Shown: positions 17,986 through 27,524, numbered from the stretch's first letter. The stretch: 64,000 nucleotides of DNA from DATFVA01 sp963743325 (GCA_963743325.1 CAVUOZ010000008.1:62001-126000), one strand, 5' to 3'. Program-made: numbers and translations. Notes: a model not told the origin generated them from the letters alone.

Positions 17986-20012
17986 TTCATCTCAGATTCT
18001 TCTAGTTTTTTAATAAAGTCTTTTTCATTAAGAATTAAAACGCCAAGCTTTTCGGCTTTTGTGAGTTTTGATCCCGCATTTTCGCCGCAAAGCAGATAAT
18101 CCGTGTTTTTGCTTACCGTAGACGTAACTTTCCCTCCAAACATAACAATTTTATCGCTGGCTTCTTCACGGGAAAAACTGCCCAGTGTTCCTGTCAGCAC
18201 AAAAGTTTTTCCAGTGAAAAAAGTTACTTTACCGGTCTTTTTTTCCGAGGTAAAATTTAATCCATGTTTTTTGAGTCTTTCAATAATTTTCCTGTTATGC
18301 CGATCTTTAAAGAATTTTATTACACTCTGACTTATACTTGGACCGATATCATGAATAGATTCAATCTTTTCTTCTTTAGAACTTATTAATTCATCAATAG
18401 AATTAAAATGATCAGCAAGTTTTTTCGCCGCACCGGAGCCCACATATCTTATTCCGATTGCAAAAAGAACTTTCGCAAATGGCTGTTTCTTACTTCCTTC
18501 AATTGCACCTAACAGGTTATCAATACTCTTTTCACCTAATCGTTCAATGGTTATTAGTTCCTTGCGCCTGTTTTTCAGATCATATATATCGGCATAGGTA
18601 TGAAGAAATCCCATTTCTACAAAAAGATTTATTAATGCTGTGCCTAAACCTTCAATATCCATCGCGCTCCGAGCCGCAAAATGTTCAAGCCTTCCTTTTA
18701 TCTGTGCGGGACACTCGGTATTCTCGCAATAATACGCAACTTCTCCTTCAGGTTTAAACAGGGGGGATTTGCAGACAGGACATTTTGACGGAGGCTGAAC
18801 TGGCTTACTTTTAAGCGGTCTTTCTGCTTTAACAACAGAAACAATTTTAGGTATAACATCTCCGCCTTTTTCAATTATTACTTTATCGCCTTCCCTTATA
18901 TCTTTTCTTCTAATTTCATCGATGTTATGAAGTGTAGCCCTGCTGATTGTTGAGCCCGCAAGGAAAACGGGTTCGAGTTCAGCAACAGGAGTTACCGTTC
19001 CTATTCTTCCAACCTGCCAGGTAATTTTGTTTAATCTTGTAAATGCCTGCTTTGCTTTAAATTTAAATGCGACAGCCCATCGCGGCGATTTTGCAATATT
19101 TCCCAGTATTCGCTGTTGACGCAAAGAATTAACCTTAATAACTGCACCGTCAACTTCATATTCAAGTGAATTCCTTTTTCCTTCTAACCTGTTACATGCC
19201 TCAATTACTGCATCAATATTTTTACACAGCCTGAACTCGGGATTAACGTTAAAACCAAGCTTTTTCAGGATTTGAAGATTCTCATACTGCGATTCGTAAT
19301 TTTCTTCAAGACTTATTAAAGTGTAGGTAAAAATATTTAGAGGCCTTTTTGCTACAACCTGCGGATCCTGCAGTTTGAGTGTCCCGGCAGAAGAGTTGCG
19401 CGGATTAGCAAATAATTTTTCACCTTTTTCTTCTCTTTGCTTATTAAGTTTCAGGAAATCCTCCAGCTTCATAAAAATTTCACCACGAACTTCAATGTTG
19501 CTGAATGAATAAGGAAATGATGTATTCCGGCTGAGCCGTAATGGAACAGAACGAATCGTTTTTACATTGGTAGTTATTTCCTCACCTACAACCCCGTCTC
19601 CTCTTGTAGCCGCAGTTACAAGATATCCGTCGATATAATGCAGACTTACTGAAGCCCCGTCAATTTTGGGCTCAACTACATATTCAACTGTTTCGCCTTT
19701 TGGTAAGCCATCCCTGACTCTCCGGTCAAAATCAAACAGTTCGTCTTCATTATAGGTATTTGCAAGACTGAGCATTGGTATAAGGTGTGTAACCGGCTTA
19801 AATTCTTTTGTTAGATCAGTGCCAACCCGCTGCGTCGGAGAGTCCGGAGTGACCAGATCAGGATTCTCTGATTCGAGCTTTTCCAGCTCTTTAAATAATG
19901 AGTCATATTCCTGATCGCTGATAGTTGGTTCAGCCCGGACATAATACCGGTAATCGTGTTCTCTTATTTCCTCACGTAATTCTTCCATTCTTTGTTGAAC
20001 AGATGATGCCAT
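17982..20012 (-). CDS. ligA: NAD-dependent DNA ligase
   Basis: LigA seals nicks between Okazaki fragments using NAD+. The 676-residue protein shows the Ia domain at the N-terminus (HDYRYYVRAEPTISDQEYD at about 19-37), the adenylation lysine in EPKIDGA (Lys116), the OB domain with GRIGTVTPVAELEPV, a four-cysteine zinc finger (CPVC, then CENTECPAQ), helix-hairpin-helix repeats (RLGEKSIDNLL, IGIRYVG, IHDIGP) and a BRCT domain from about 595 (FVLTGTLGSFSREEA). Length is normal for the family. It shares one base with the RodZ-like stop and overlaps the next gene by 4 nt. Confidence 0.97.
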   Translation of the reverse strand: MASSVQQRMEELREEIREHDYRYYVRAEPTISDQEYDSLFKELEKLESENPDLVTPDSPTQRVGTDLTKEFKPVTHLIPMLSLANTYNEDELFDFDRRVRDGLPKGETVEYVVEPKIDGASVSLHYIDGYLVTAATRGDGVVGEEITTNVKTIRSVPLRLSRNTSFPYSFSNIEVRGEIFMKLEDFLKLNKQREEKGEKLFANPRNSSAGTLKLQDPQVVAKRPLNIFTYTLISLEENYESQYENLQILKKLGFNVNPEFRLCKNIDAVIEACNRLEGKRNSLEYEVDGAVIKVNSLRQQRILGNIAKSPRWAVAFKFKAKQAFTRLNKITWQVGRIGTVTPVAELEPVFLAGSTISRATLHNIDEIRRKDIREGDKVIIEKGGDVIPKIVSVVKAERPLKSKPVQPPSKCPVCKSPLFKPEGEVAYYCENTECPAQIKGRLEHFAARSAMDIEGLGTALINLFVEMGFLHTYADIYDLKNRRKELITIERLGEKSIDNLLGAIEGSKKQPFAKVLFAIGIRYVGSGAAKKLADHFNSIDELISSKEEKIESIHDIGPSISQSVIKFFKDRHNRKIIERLKKHGLNFTSEKKTGKVTFFTGKTFVLTGTLGSFSREEASDKIVMFGGKVTSTVSKNTDYLLCGENAGSKLTKAEKLGVLILNEKDFIKKLEESEMK

Positions 20013-20971
20013 TATTCCTGACCTGCCTGCGGGGGATTTTCAAGATATTCAATACCATTTGAATCAATCTTAATATGCGAAACAGCCTTTGATTTGGGAT
20101 TAAAAGGAAGCGGCTTGTTGTTAAGCTGTAATTTAATAGCAGAGGATCTGCCGAATGTTATCTTAAAATTACCGGCAGCTTTAAGTGATTTCTGTGAATT
20201 GGGAAACAATATAAATTCTTCTTCTTTGGTATTGTCAAGAATAAGCTTTACCCAGGAAGTATCAGTAGTCTGAATTACTAAATTCAGGCTGTCGGTTGAA
20301 ACGGAATTATTCTTTAGTGAATCGGATTTGTTAACCGGAGTTTCTTCATACCTATGCCTTGACTCTGTGACAACCTCATCATAAGGTTTCTCCGGAACAA
20401 CTATTTCGCTGCTCCTGCTGAAAAATAAAATGTAAACTAAGCCTGCTAAAATAATTATACCAGCAATCCCGGCGCCAAAGATTAAAGTGTTTTTATTGCC
20501 TTGCGACAGCTCGCTTCTTTGAGGAGAAGTTGAATTAAAGACTGGAGGCTGTGAATAAACTGCGTTAGACTGATTAGCAGAATGCTTAACTTCCCGAAAT
20601 TTTGCTGTCTGCTCTGTAGTTTTATCATCTGATTTTTCTTCCGGCTTCTCGGGCGGTTTTTCCTTGAACTTAGCTTCGTCCTCCGGGTTTGTTATTTCAT
20701 TACTTAATTGTTCTTCAACCGGTTCTTCATAAGGCAGACCTTCTCTGGCAGCGTCGTATTTCTTTATGATAATCTCAGGATTCAGTCCTACAACGCTGGC
20801 ATATTCCTTTATAAAAGCCTTCACATAAAGTTCAGGAAGAAAACTGAAATTTCCCTCTTCCATTGCTTCCAGAAATTTCAGATCTATGCGGGTTCTTGTA
20901 GATAACTGTTCTAATGTCAGATTATTTTTAATCCGCACTTCTTTTAATTCTTCTGCTAATTTATCGAACAT
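20012..20971 (-). CDS. RodZ-like helix-turn-helix membrane protein
   Basis: The 319-residue protein has an N-terminal HTH_25 domain (about 1-70, with NNLTLEQLSTRTRIDLKFLE), a charged Pro/Glu/Lys linker, one membrane helix at about 162-184 and a periplasmic DUF4115-like domain (about 225-310, with TSWVKLILDN and FKITFGR). RodZ links MreB filaments to the elongation machinery and affects cell shape, but many bacteria without MreB carry this architecture, so the role is inferred. It lies 26 nt after the rsmB region and its last base is shared with the ligA start. Confidence 0.8.
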   Translation of the reverse strand: MFDKLAEELKEVRIKNNLTLEQLSTRTRIDLKFLEAMEEGNFSFLPELYVKAFIKEYASVVGLNPEIIIKKYDAAREGLPYEEPVEEQLSNEITNPEDEAKFKEKPPEKPEEKSDDKTTEQTAKFREVKHSANQSNAVYSQPPVFNSTSPQRSELSQGNKNTLIFGAGIAGIIILAGLVYILFFSRSSEIVVPEKPYDEVVTESRHRYEETPVNKSDSLKNNSVSTDSLNLVIQTTDTSWVKLILDNTKEEEFILFPNSQKSLKAAGNFKITFGRSSAIKLQLNNKPLPFNPKSKAVSHIKIDSNGIEYLENPPQAGQE

Positions 20972-20997
20972 TTTCTTTCATAGTTTTTAATAAAAGT

Positions 20998-22363
20998 TCA
21001 GATCCTCACCAGTTTAGCTGCAAAAGCTCCATCCAGCTGGTGTGAATGCGGAAAAGTCTGAATGCAGCCGTTAGGATCAACGATTTCTCCCGGAAAAGAA
21101 TCTGCCGCACTTTCAAGTTTAAACTCCGGATGCGCGGCAAGGAACTGATTTATAATATCACAATTTTCTTCTGGTTCAATGGAACAGGTGCTATAAACAA
21201 CCACCCCCTGCGGTTTAACCAGCGATGCAGCCTTTTCGAGAAGCTGGTACTGAAGTTTTGTCATTCGCCTGATATCTAGGAGATCCTTTTTCCATTTAAC
21301 ATCAGGCTTTTTGCAGAGAGTTCCTGTCCCGGAACATGGTACATCTGCAAGCACCCTGTCAAATCCCGAATCTGTATATTCAAGTGCATCTTTTTCAATA
21401 AGATTAATAGATTTTATACCGAGACGTTTAATATTTCTTTCCATAATTCTTAAACGTGCTTCAAATCTGTCAATTGCTATTATTTCACCTTCGTCGTGCA
21501 TCAATCCTGCGATGTAGGCGGTTTTCCCGCCCGGCGCAGCACACATATCAAGAACTCTCATTCCTGGTCGTACATCAAGAAGTCGGCAAGCAAGACCTGC
21601 ACTTTCATCCTGAATATTAAAATAACCTTCGGCGTAATATTCCCACGCCGTTATATTTGTTAAATTCTGAAGCTTAAAAAATTCAGGCAGATAACGCCCA
21701 TGTTTGTACCTCAGGTTAACTTTATTCAGGAGCAGTTTAAATTCATCCGGATTGGTTTTAAGCGCATTAATTTTTAGAGTTAAAAATGGCTTCTCATTGT
21801 TTACAGCCAGTAATTTTTCAGTTTCTTCTCTTCCGAATCTTGCAAGATATCTTTTCACCATCCAGGAAGGATGTGAATAATATGCCGCAAGATAACCGGG
21901 TAAATCTTCTTCAGGGTCAGGGTAGCGGATAGCGTTTTTACTTCTGATAATATTCCGGAGAATCGCATTCGTAAGGTCGGCAGGTTTTTGTCCCTGCAGC
22001 TTTTTTACAAATTCAACTGCTTCATTAACTACTGCGAAATCAGGAACACGGTCGAGAAACATTATCTGGTATAAGAGCAACCCGTAACCCGTTTTTCAGA
22101 TTCGGGATCGCTTTTGAAAATTGTCCTTTGTAAAATCCGTTTAACACCCAGTCAAGTCTTCCCATCCATCTTACCACTCCGTGTACTATTTCATACAGCA
22201 ATGCTTTATCAGGACCTGTCAAATCACTGTTGCGCATTTCGTTATCAAGTAATCTTTCCAGATATGAATCGGTTCTTTCAACCATGTTTAAGATTTTAAC
22301 CGCAAGCCCTCTGACTCCTGAATATAAATCTCTGACTTTATGTTCTTCAAACTGTTCGGTCAT
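20998..22363 (-). pseudogene. rsmB: 16S rRNA m5C967 methyltransferase RsmB, broken by a 1-nt frameshift
   Basis: Two overlapping frames make one RsmB: 22363-22040 holds the NusB-like N-terminus and 22080-20998 the rest. Together they would give about 454 residues, close to the family. The first frame ends NLKNGLRVAL then goes astray; the second resumes YQIMFLDRVPDFAVVNEAV. On the minus strand the junction reads GTTGCTCTT-A-TACCAG, so one surplus base near 22072 separates the frames. The methyltransferase part keeps DMCAAPGGKT, ADVPCSGTG and the catalytic Cys motif YSTCSIEPEEN, and has not gathered other damage. There is no slippery run, so programmed shifting is unlikely. This is either a very recent mutation or a sequencing/assembly error. 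The start follows the alternative glmU stop by 8 nt. Confidence 0.9.
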
Positions 22364-22371
22364 TATTTTAA

Positions 22372-23610
22372 TTACTTCTTTCTTTCACTCCCGGTAATAT
22401 TAAAAATAGTATCAAATAGATCTTCGTCTGCTTTAGTCATAGTAATATTTCTTCTGTGCATTACTTTTTTAGCTGTATCAATACTCTTTTTTATATCGTA
22501 GGTTTCCCTATGCTCTTTTCCGCCCCAGGAAAATGACGGAATAAATTTATCAGGAAATCCTTCTCCGAAGATATTACAGGAGAAACCGGCAATTGTTCCT
22601 GTGTTGAACATTGTATTTATTGCTGATTTTGTATGGTCTCCCATAATGAGCCCCAGGAACTGTAAACCTGTATCAACATGCTTATCTCGCAGAGTGACTT
22701 TGATTGTACTGTAATTATTTTTTAAATCACTGCAGTTAGTATCAGCGCCGACATTTATCCAGCTGCCGAGATAAGCGTGACCAAGGTATCCTGAATGCTG
22801 TTTATTTGAATAAGCCATTATTACGGATTCTTCCACTTCGCCGCCGACTTTGCAGACTTTACCGATAGTTACATTTTCATAAATGGTGGCACAACTCTTA
22901 ATTTTTGTTTTTTCACCAATGCAAACCGGACCTTCAATTACACTGTTAGGTAATATTTCAACTTCTTTTCCGATATAGATCGGACCATTTGATGCATCGA
23001 TAACAACCCCCGGTTTAATAACCGCGCCGGCTTCAATAATTACATCGTCTTTATTAATGAGATGTGCCCCGCGAAAAAGTTGTGCTTCTTCAGATATTCC
23101 AGGTGCATTAATAAGTTTAAAATCCTCTTTTAACTGAATCCCGTTTAACCTTATTAAATCCCATATGAAATTAACTGTATCAATATCAACATGTTCTTCG
23201 GGAATTCCTTCAAATAAAGAAGGTTCAACTGAATCTGTAGTGTTTAATTTTAACTTCTTAAGAGTTTCTGCAGTTATTTTCGCAGCAATAAGAAGATTAT
23301 CTTTTATAAAGATTTTTTCTGAAGTACTTTTACCAATTAGTTCGTGGAAATTTTCATCAATTAAAACCCGGCCGTTGATGAAAAGATAATTATCATCATT
23401 CAGCTCATTTACTTCAATACCCGGATTATTTTGTTTCACGGTTTCTTCAAGATATTTTCTGCAGAAAAGCGTGCATTTGGCATTAGGAAAATACCTTAAA
23501 ATCTTCTCCCGTAATGTTTTCATCCCGCACACCAGATCATAGACAGGATGCGAAAGTGTAAGAGGATAAAAATTATCAACCAGTTTATCTTCAAAAATAC
23601 AAATATGCAT
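22372..23610 (-). CDS. Alternative (Bacteroidetes-type) GlmU-like sugar nucleotidyltransferase/acyltransferase
   Basis: The 412-residue protein begins with ICIFEDKLVDNFYPLTLSHP and then DLVCGMKTLREKI, the pattern of the alternative bacterial GlmU family, in which the N-terminal domain lacks the classic GlmU P-loop. Residues about 190-340 form hexapeptide repeats (for example PGVVIDASNGPIYIGKEVEI, PVCIGEKTKIKS) of a left-handed beta-helix, followed by SYSNKQHSGYLGHAYLGSW and NLKNNYSTIKV-like segments typical of the acyltransferase. By family it makes UDP-GlcNAc from GlcN-1-P. It starts a tight run with rsmB. Together with the GlmU-like gene at 2803-4308, the window has two candidates for the same step. 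Confidence 0.75.
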   Translation of the reverse strand: MHICIFEDKLVDNFYPLTLSHPVYDLVCGMKTLREKILRYFPNAKCTLFCRKYLEETVKQNNPGIEVNELNDDNYLFINGRVLIDENFHELIGKSTSEKIFIKDNLLIAAKITAETLKKLKLNTTDSVEPSLFEGIPEEHVDIDTVNFIWDLIRLNGIQLKEDFKLINAPGISEEAQLFRGAHLINKDDVIIEAGAVIKPGVVIDASNGPIYIGKEVEILPNSVIEGPVCIGEKTKIKSCATIYENVTIGKVCKVGGEVEESVIMAYSNKQHSGYLGHAYLGSWINVGADTNCSDLKNNYSTIKVTLRDKHVDTGLQFLGLIMGDHTKSAINTMFNTGTIAGFSCNIFGEGFPDKFIPSFSWGGKEHRETYDIKKSIDTAKKVMHRRNITMTKADEDLFDTIFNITGSERKK

Positions 23611-23783
23611 TGGGTTCTTTTCTTAAAGAATGTGCGACAATTTAATATTTTTTAGGGTAAGATTCCCGTGATATAATATTCGCTTCTGAAGTATATGCAT
23701 TAAATCAGCAGGTAATCGGATATGTTAGTCGAAAGAAGATGCTGTCAGGGTGACAATTGGTAAACTTTGGATATGCCGGCGCC

Positions 23784-23815
23784 AAAAGAAAAAAGCCAGC
23801 AAAATACTGGCTTTT
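23784..23815 (-). terminator. Rho-independent terminator of rpmE
   Basis: A 9-bp perfect stem (AAAAGCCAG at 23791-23799 with CTGGCTTTT at 23807-23815) with a 7-nt loop lies 26 nt after the rpmE stop. Read on the minus strand the stem is followed by a T-rich run (TTTTTTCTTTT), the classic layout. Confidence 0.88.
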
Positions 23816-23841
23816 CAAAAAATTAATTTATGTTGGAGCTA

Positions 23842-24096
23842 TTACTTGGTTTCCTTCTTTGCGTATTTTTTCTTGAATTTCTCTACTCTTCCTGCGGTAT
23901 CAAGAAGCTTCTGCTTACCGGTGAAGAAAGGATGAGATGCGCTGGAAATTTCAAGTTTTACAAGAGGATATGTATTCCCGTCTTCCCACTGAATCGTTTC
24001 ATTCGTCTGGATTGTAGAACGTGTCAATATAGAAAAATCAGCAGACGCATCCTGGAAAACAACAGGTCTATAATCCGGGTGAATTCCCTTTTTCAT
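23842..24096 (-). CDS. rpmE2: Ribosomal protein L31, type B
   Basis: The 84-residue protein matches bL31 in its start (MKKGIHPDYRPVVFQD) and the SSASHPFFTGKQKLLDTAGRVEKF segment. It contains no cysteine, so it is the zinc-independent type B form, which in other bacteria can replace the zinc-binding form when zinc is scarce. It sits between a terminator and about 200 nt of non-coding DNA, so it is a single-gene unit. No Zur-like operator was recognised upstream. Confidence 0.95.
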   Translation of the reverse strand: MKKGIHPDYRPVVFQDASADFSILTRSTIQTNETIQWEDGNTYPLVKLEISSASHPFFTGKQKLLDTAGRVEKFKKKYAKKETK

Positions 24097-24299
24097 ATGA
24101 ATATCCTAATTATTTAATTTCTAAATTTTCGAGCAATAAATATAGAAAAGATATATATAATTCACAAAGATAAATGTAATATTAAGATGGAAAATTTGAT
24201 GAATTTGGCCGATTTAGCGTATTACGGATTTAGCGAATGATTGATGAAATTGGTACAAGCACTCGGCGAATTGCTCTACAATTGGGCGAGGGGGGATTT

Positions 24300-25001
24300 T
24301 TACTTTTTCTCCCGTGTATTGAAAGTGGAATCAAGCTTCTCCTTCAATTGATCAAGTTGAATTTTTTGTTCATTTGAAAGGTTTATCTGTCTGAAATTTA
24401 ATCCTGCTTTATCAACCGGATAATTGTTAATCCTCCCGGAAGCAGAATTTGCTTTGATAATCCGGTTGGTTCCTGCAGTGCCTCCGGAAATTTTTCCTTT
24501 GACAGAGGGACTATAATCCTCTCTTACCTCTGAAATCTTTCCTGTGGCAGAAGGACTGAAAACTTCTTTTTTTGATAGTGTTTTTTCAACGGGTTTATTC
24601 TGAATTTCATTACCTGCATCTTTCTGAATCTCTGAAATTTCCTGTGAGGGTCTTATTTCATCACTTGTTGCTGATTTTACTTCGGGAGAAATATTATTTG
24701 TTTCTGGACTTAATATTACATCTTCTCTTTCGCGGGGAGCAGTGAGCAGAGGATTATCCTGTGTTACACCCGTTTTATTCAGCACAAAGATCAAAAGTAT
24801 TGCGGTCAATGCCAGTGCTGCTGAAGGAATTAAACGTGAGGGAATGATTATATTCTGCCAGAATGTCCTGTCTGCCGGACGCTGTACGGAGTCAATTTTT
24901 CGCATTAAATCACCTTCAAAGCTTGAAGGAGCTCTAACCTGCTGCAGTTGCTTAAGAGTATTAATCACATCCTGGTATTTCACATCATCATTCAAATCCA
25001 C
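24300..25001 (-). CDS. Putative membrane anti-sigma factor
   Basis: The 233-residue product has a cytosolic N-terminus (about 1-48), one membrane helix at about 52-72 (SAALALTAILLIFVL) and a low-complexity periplasmic region. The latter holds two related SPSATGKISE and SPSVKGKISG units and ends in a charged helix (NEQKIQLDQLKEKLD). Its position 11 nt after the ECF sigma gene and its topology indicate an anti-sigma factor, although the zinc-binding HxxxCxxC motif of ZAS proteins is missing. No homologous family was recognised. Confidence 0.6.
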   Translation of the reverse strand: MDLNDDVKYQDVINTLKQLQQVRAPSSFEGDLMRKIDSVQRPADRTFWQNIIIPSRLIPSAALALTAILLIFVLNKTGVTQDNPLLTAPREREDVILSPETNNISPEVKSATSDEIRPSQEISEIQKDAGNEIQNKPVEKTLSKKEVFSPSATGKISEVREDYSPSVKGKISGGTAGTNRIIKANSASGRINNYPVDKAGLNFRQINLSNEQKIQLDQLKEKLDSTFNTREKK

Positions 25002-25012
25002 ATCAACACCTT

Positions 25013-25603
25013 TTACTCATTGTATATATCCTTTAATAATTTCTGGAGCTGAGCTCTTCCGCGGTTAATACGGGATTTTACAGTTCCAACCGTAATCCCG
25101 GTTATTTCAGAAATTTCTTCATAGGATAATTGCTGGATATCTCTTAAAATCACCATTTCCCTGTAAGAAGGAGAAACTTTCCCGATAGCTTTCTGAATAA
25201 TTTCATCTTTTATTCCATTGTCAGTTAATTCGTCGGGGCGATAACTTTCATCGGGAATATCGTAGGTTTCGTCCTTTTCATCACCGTAAGCATTTATCGA
25301 AAAGAATTTCCTTCTTCTCTGTCTCTGGTATTCTGTCCGGGCAAGATTTCCGGCAATTGTATATATCCACGTTGAAAACTTTGCAACGGAACTGTATGAA
25401 TCTTTATACCTGTAAACCTTTATAAAAGCTTCCTGTACCACGTCCATACAAGCCTCATAATCACCAAGAAATCTGAACACATAATTGGTAAGAGGATTTT
25501 TGTATTTCTCGACAAGAATTTCGTAAGCCCGAACAGTATTATTCTGTTGAAACTCAAGAATTAATTCTTCATCCGTAAGTTCGTACAGATTCTTGTCCGT
25601 CAA
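25013..25603 (-). CDS. ECF RNA polymerase sigma factor (RpoE-like)
   Basis: The 196-residue protein has sigma region 2 (FRFLGDYEACMDVVQEAFIK and the FSTWIYTIAGNLA helix at about 75-90) and region 4 (SPSYREMVILRDIQQLSYEE and ITGITVGTVKSRINRGRAQL, a helix-turn-helix at the C-terminus). No region 1.1 or 3 is present, as expected for ECF sigma factors directing envelope-stress or other regulons. The adjacent membrane protein is the probable anti-sigma factor. It may control its own promoter in the 123 nt upstream, but no promoter consensus was secured. Confidence 0.93.
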   Translation of the reverse strand: MTDKNLYELTDEELILEFQQNNTVRAYEILVEKYKNPLTNYVFRFLGDYEACMDVVQEAFIKVYRYKDSYSSVAKFSTWIYTIAGNLARTEYQRQRRRKFFSINAYGDEKDETYDIPDESYRPDELTDNGIKDEIIQKAIGKVSPSYREMVILRDIQQLSYEEISEITGITVGTVKSRINRGRAQLQKLLKDIYNE

Positions 25604-25726
25604 CGCTGCTTATACTTTCTGAGATTTGAATTGTTTCCGGAATTATACGATAAATTAAATAAAAAACTTTAAATACAGAAAAACAAAGAAATTATAAACA
25701 TTGGTCGCGAAATAATGTCTATTATA

Positions 25727-26764
25727 TTATGCAGTAGATTTCTTCTCCCCCGCACCTAAAATTTCTGTCAAAAGAATAGTAATTATATTTTTATTTCCTG
25801 CCGATGTCGTCTTCACTGAAATATCGGCGTTCAGCAGTGCTCTTGAGATATTTATCAGTTCTTTATCAGAATATAAACTCCGGGCATTATAAAATTTCTT
25901 CAGGTAAAAGGGATGCGTTCCTACTATCCTTGCAGTCTGGGCGTCAGGTGTATTTGATGCTTTAAGCTCATTTATTCTTAAAATTCCTGTAAAAAACCTT
26001 GTCAGCATATGAATAATAAATACAGGTTCATTCCCTTTTTCAAGTAGATTGAATGCAATCTTAAAAGATGACTGCTTATTTTTTACGGCAAGCGCATCCT
26101 GCAGATCAAAGATGTTGTATTCTTTGAATTTAGCTGATAAAGATACAATACTTTCGATATCAATTTCTTTTTTATCACCGAGGAAAATAAATACCTTTTC
26201 AAGCTGAGTTTCAATAAGGTTCCGGTTTTCCCCGACCATATCAGCAAAAACCAGGGCGACTTCCTGTGATATATGTTTCCCGTTTTCCTGAGCATACTGA
26301 ATAATCCATTCGATAAGGTTATTCCCTTTTAATTCAACGGCTTCATAAATAAAATCATTCTCAAGTAATGATTTATAAGGTTCGGAGGATAAGCTTGAAA
26401 TGCTCCCGTTATGAACCATTACAAGGTGAGTAAATTCAGCAGGTGAGTTTATATAGCTGACAAGATCTTTCTTATTGCTGACTTTTTCAAATTCTTTAAC
26501 CAGGATGAACTTCCTGTCAGAACCAAATGGAAATGAGGAAGCTATGGAAAGAATATCAGGAAGATTATTATCATCAGCATAAATTACTTCTTTATCGAAA
26601 TCAGACGCTATATAGGGCTCAACTGATTTCTCAATTTGTTTAACAGTCTTATCAAGGCTGAAGCTATCCTCACCAAAGAAATAATAAACCGGAAGAATTT
26701 TCCCGGATGAGATATCTTTGGAGACGTTAAGAATTGAAGGAGCCTTTAACCTGCTTTTCGCCAT
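25727..26764 (-). CDS. holA: DNA polymerase III delta subunit
   Basis: HolA opens the sliding clamp as part of the clamp loader. The 345-residue protein has the expected beginning, PVYYFFGEDSFSLDKTVKQI at about 24-43 (the family's G.D.fl motif), a degenerate AAA+ module without Walker A, and the C-terminal helical domain (FFTGILRINELKASN, HPFYLKKF, NISRALLNADISVKT). Length fits the family. It is transcribed after the cyclophilin gene across a 152-nt gap containing a strong hairpin. Confidence 0.9.
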   Translation of the reverse strand: MAKSRLKAPSILNVSKDISSGKILPVYYFFGEDSFSLDKTVKQIEKSVEPYIASDFDKEVIYADDNNLPDILSIASSFPFGSDRKFILVKEFEKVSNKKDLVSYINSPAEFTHLVMVHNGSISSLSSEPYKSLLENDFIYEAVELKGNNLIEWIIQYAQENGKHISQEVALVFADMVGENRNLIETQLEKVFIFLGDKKEIDIESIVSLSAKFKEYNIFDLQDALAVKNKQSSFKIAFNLLEKGNEPVFIIHMLTRFFTGILRINELKASNTPDAQTARIVGTHPFYLKKFYNARSLYSDKELINISRALLNADISVKTTSAGNKNIITILLTEILGAGEKKSTA

Positions 26765-26873
26765 TGGCCTTTTTAATATTTTCGTATTTCATTGCTTGTA
26801 AGGACGCTAATCCTCCCCGGATCAGGAAGCCGGCTGATGAAATAAGACACCAAATAATTAGTACAACAACCCG

Positions 26874-26895
26874 GACAGGAATTAATATTCCTGTC
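26874..26895 (-). other. Strong inverted repeat between cyclophilin and holA
   Basis: A perfect 9-bp stem, GACAGGAAT at 26874-26882 and ATTCCTGTC at 26887-26895 with a TAAT loop, lies 21 nt after the cyclophilin stop. No U-run follows on either strand, so it is not a canonical terminator. It may be a processing/stability hairpin or an operator upstream of holA. Confidence 0.5.
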
Positions 26896-26916
26896 ACTAT
26901 TATATCATCAAATATA

Positions 26917-27516
26917 TCAGCGTTTCTCTATCGTTATGCTTTCGATTTTGACTTCTTTCAAAGGTTTATCCTGCTTATTTCTCTGTACTTTAGAAATAGC
27001 ATATACAGCATCCATACCGCTTATAATTTTACCGAAGATCGTATGATGTCCGTTCAGCCAGGGAGTTGCGGCAACTGTTATAAAAAACTGGCTGCCGTTA
27101 GTATTTGGTCCCGAATTAGCCATTGCCAGCATTCCGGGTGAATCAAATACCAGACCGGTATTAACTTCATCTTCAAATGGTTTGCCCCAGGTACTTTCGC
27201 CGCCCATTCCTGTTCCCGTCGGATCTCCTCCCTGAATCATAAAGTCAGGAATAACACGGTGAAAAATTACGCCTTTATAATAACCTGACTCGGCAAGGTC
27301 CGTAAAATTCTCAACTGCTTTCGGGGCTTTATCCGGATATAGTTCTGCTTCAAAGGTTCCCATATTTGTTTTAAAAACCGCCACGGTAGTTGTGTTACTG
27401 TCAGTTTCCACTTTTACATTCTCACTTTTTGTTGTTGGTTGGTTGTCCTGTTTGGTTTCATTTTGCGCACACCCTAAAACGACTGCTAGTATTGCAAGAA
27501 TTAAAATGTTTTTCAT
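26917..27516 (-). CDS. Peptidyl-prolyl cis-trans isomerase (cyclophilin), lipoprotein
   Basis: The 199-residue protein starts with a lipoprotein signal (MKNILILAILAVVLGC; lipobox VVLGC, Cys16) and then a low-complexity Asn/Thr linker. The cyclophilin domain (about 46-199) shows GVIFHRVIPDFMIQGGDPTG, MANSGPNTNGSQFFITVA and LNGHHTIFGKI, with the catalytic Arg in FHRV. It speeds prolyl isomerisation of proteins in the periplasm or at the outer membrane. It follows uppP by 8 nt and is followed by the hairpin at 26874-26895. Confidence 0.93.
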   Translation of the reverse strand: MKNILILAILAVVLGCAQNETKQDNQPTTKSENVKVETDSNTTTVAVFKTNMGTFEAELYPDKAPKAVENFTDLAESGYYKGVIFHRVIPDFMIQGGDPTGTGMGGESTWGKPFEDEVNTGLVFDSPGMLAMANSGPNTNGSQFFITVAATPWLNGHHTIFGKIISGMDAVYAISKVQRNKQDKPLKEVKIESITIEKR

Positions 27517-27524
27517 TATATCTC

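Noticed and set aside
22066..22081. Programmed frameshift in rsmB
   Set aside because: No slippery heptamer or downstream structure is visible; the family is not known to use frameshifting.
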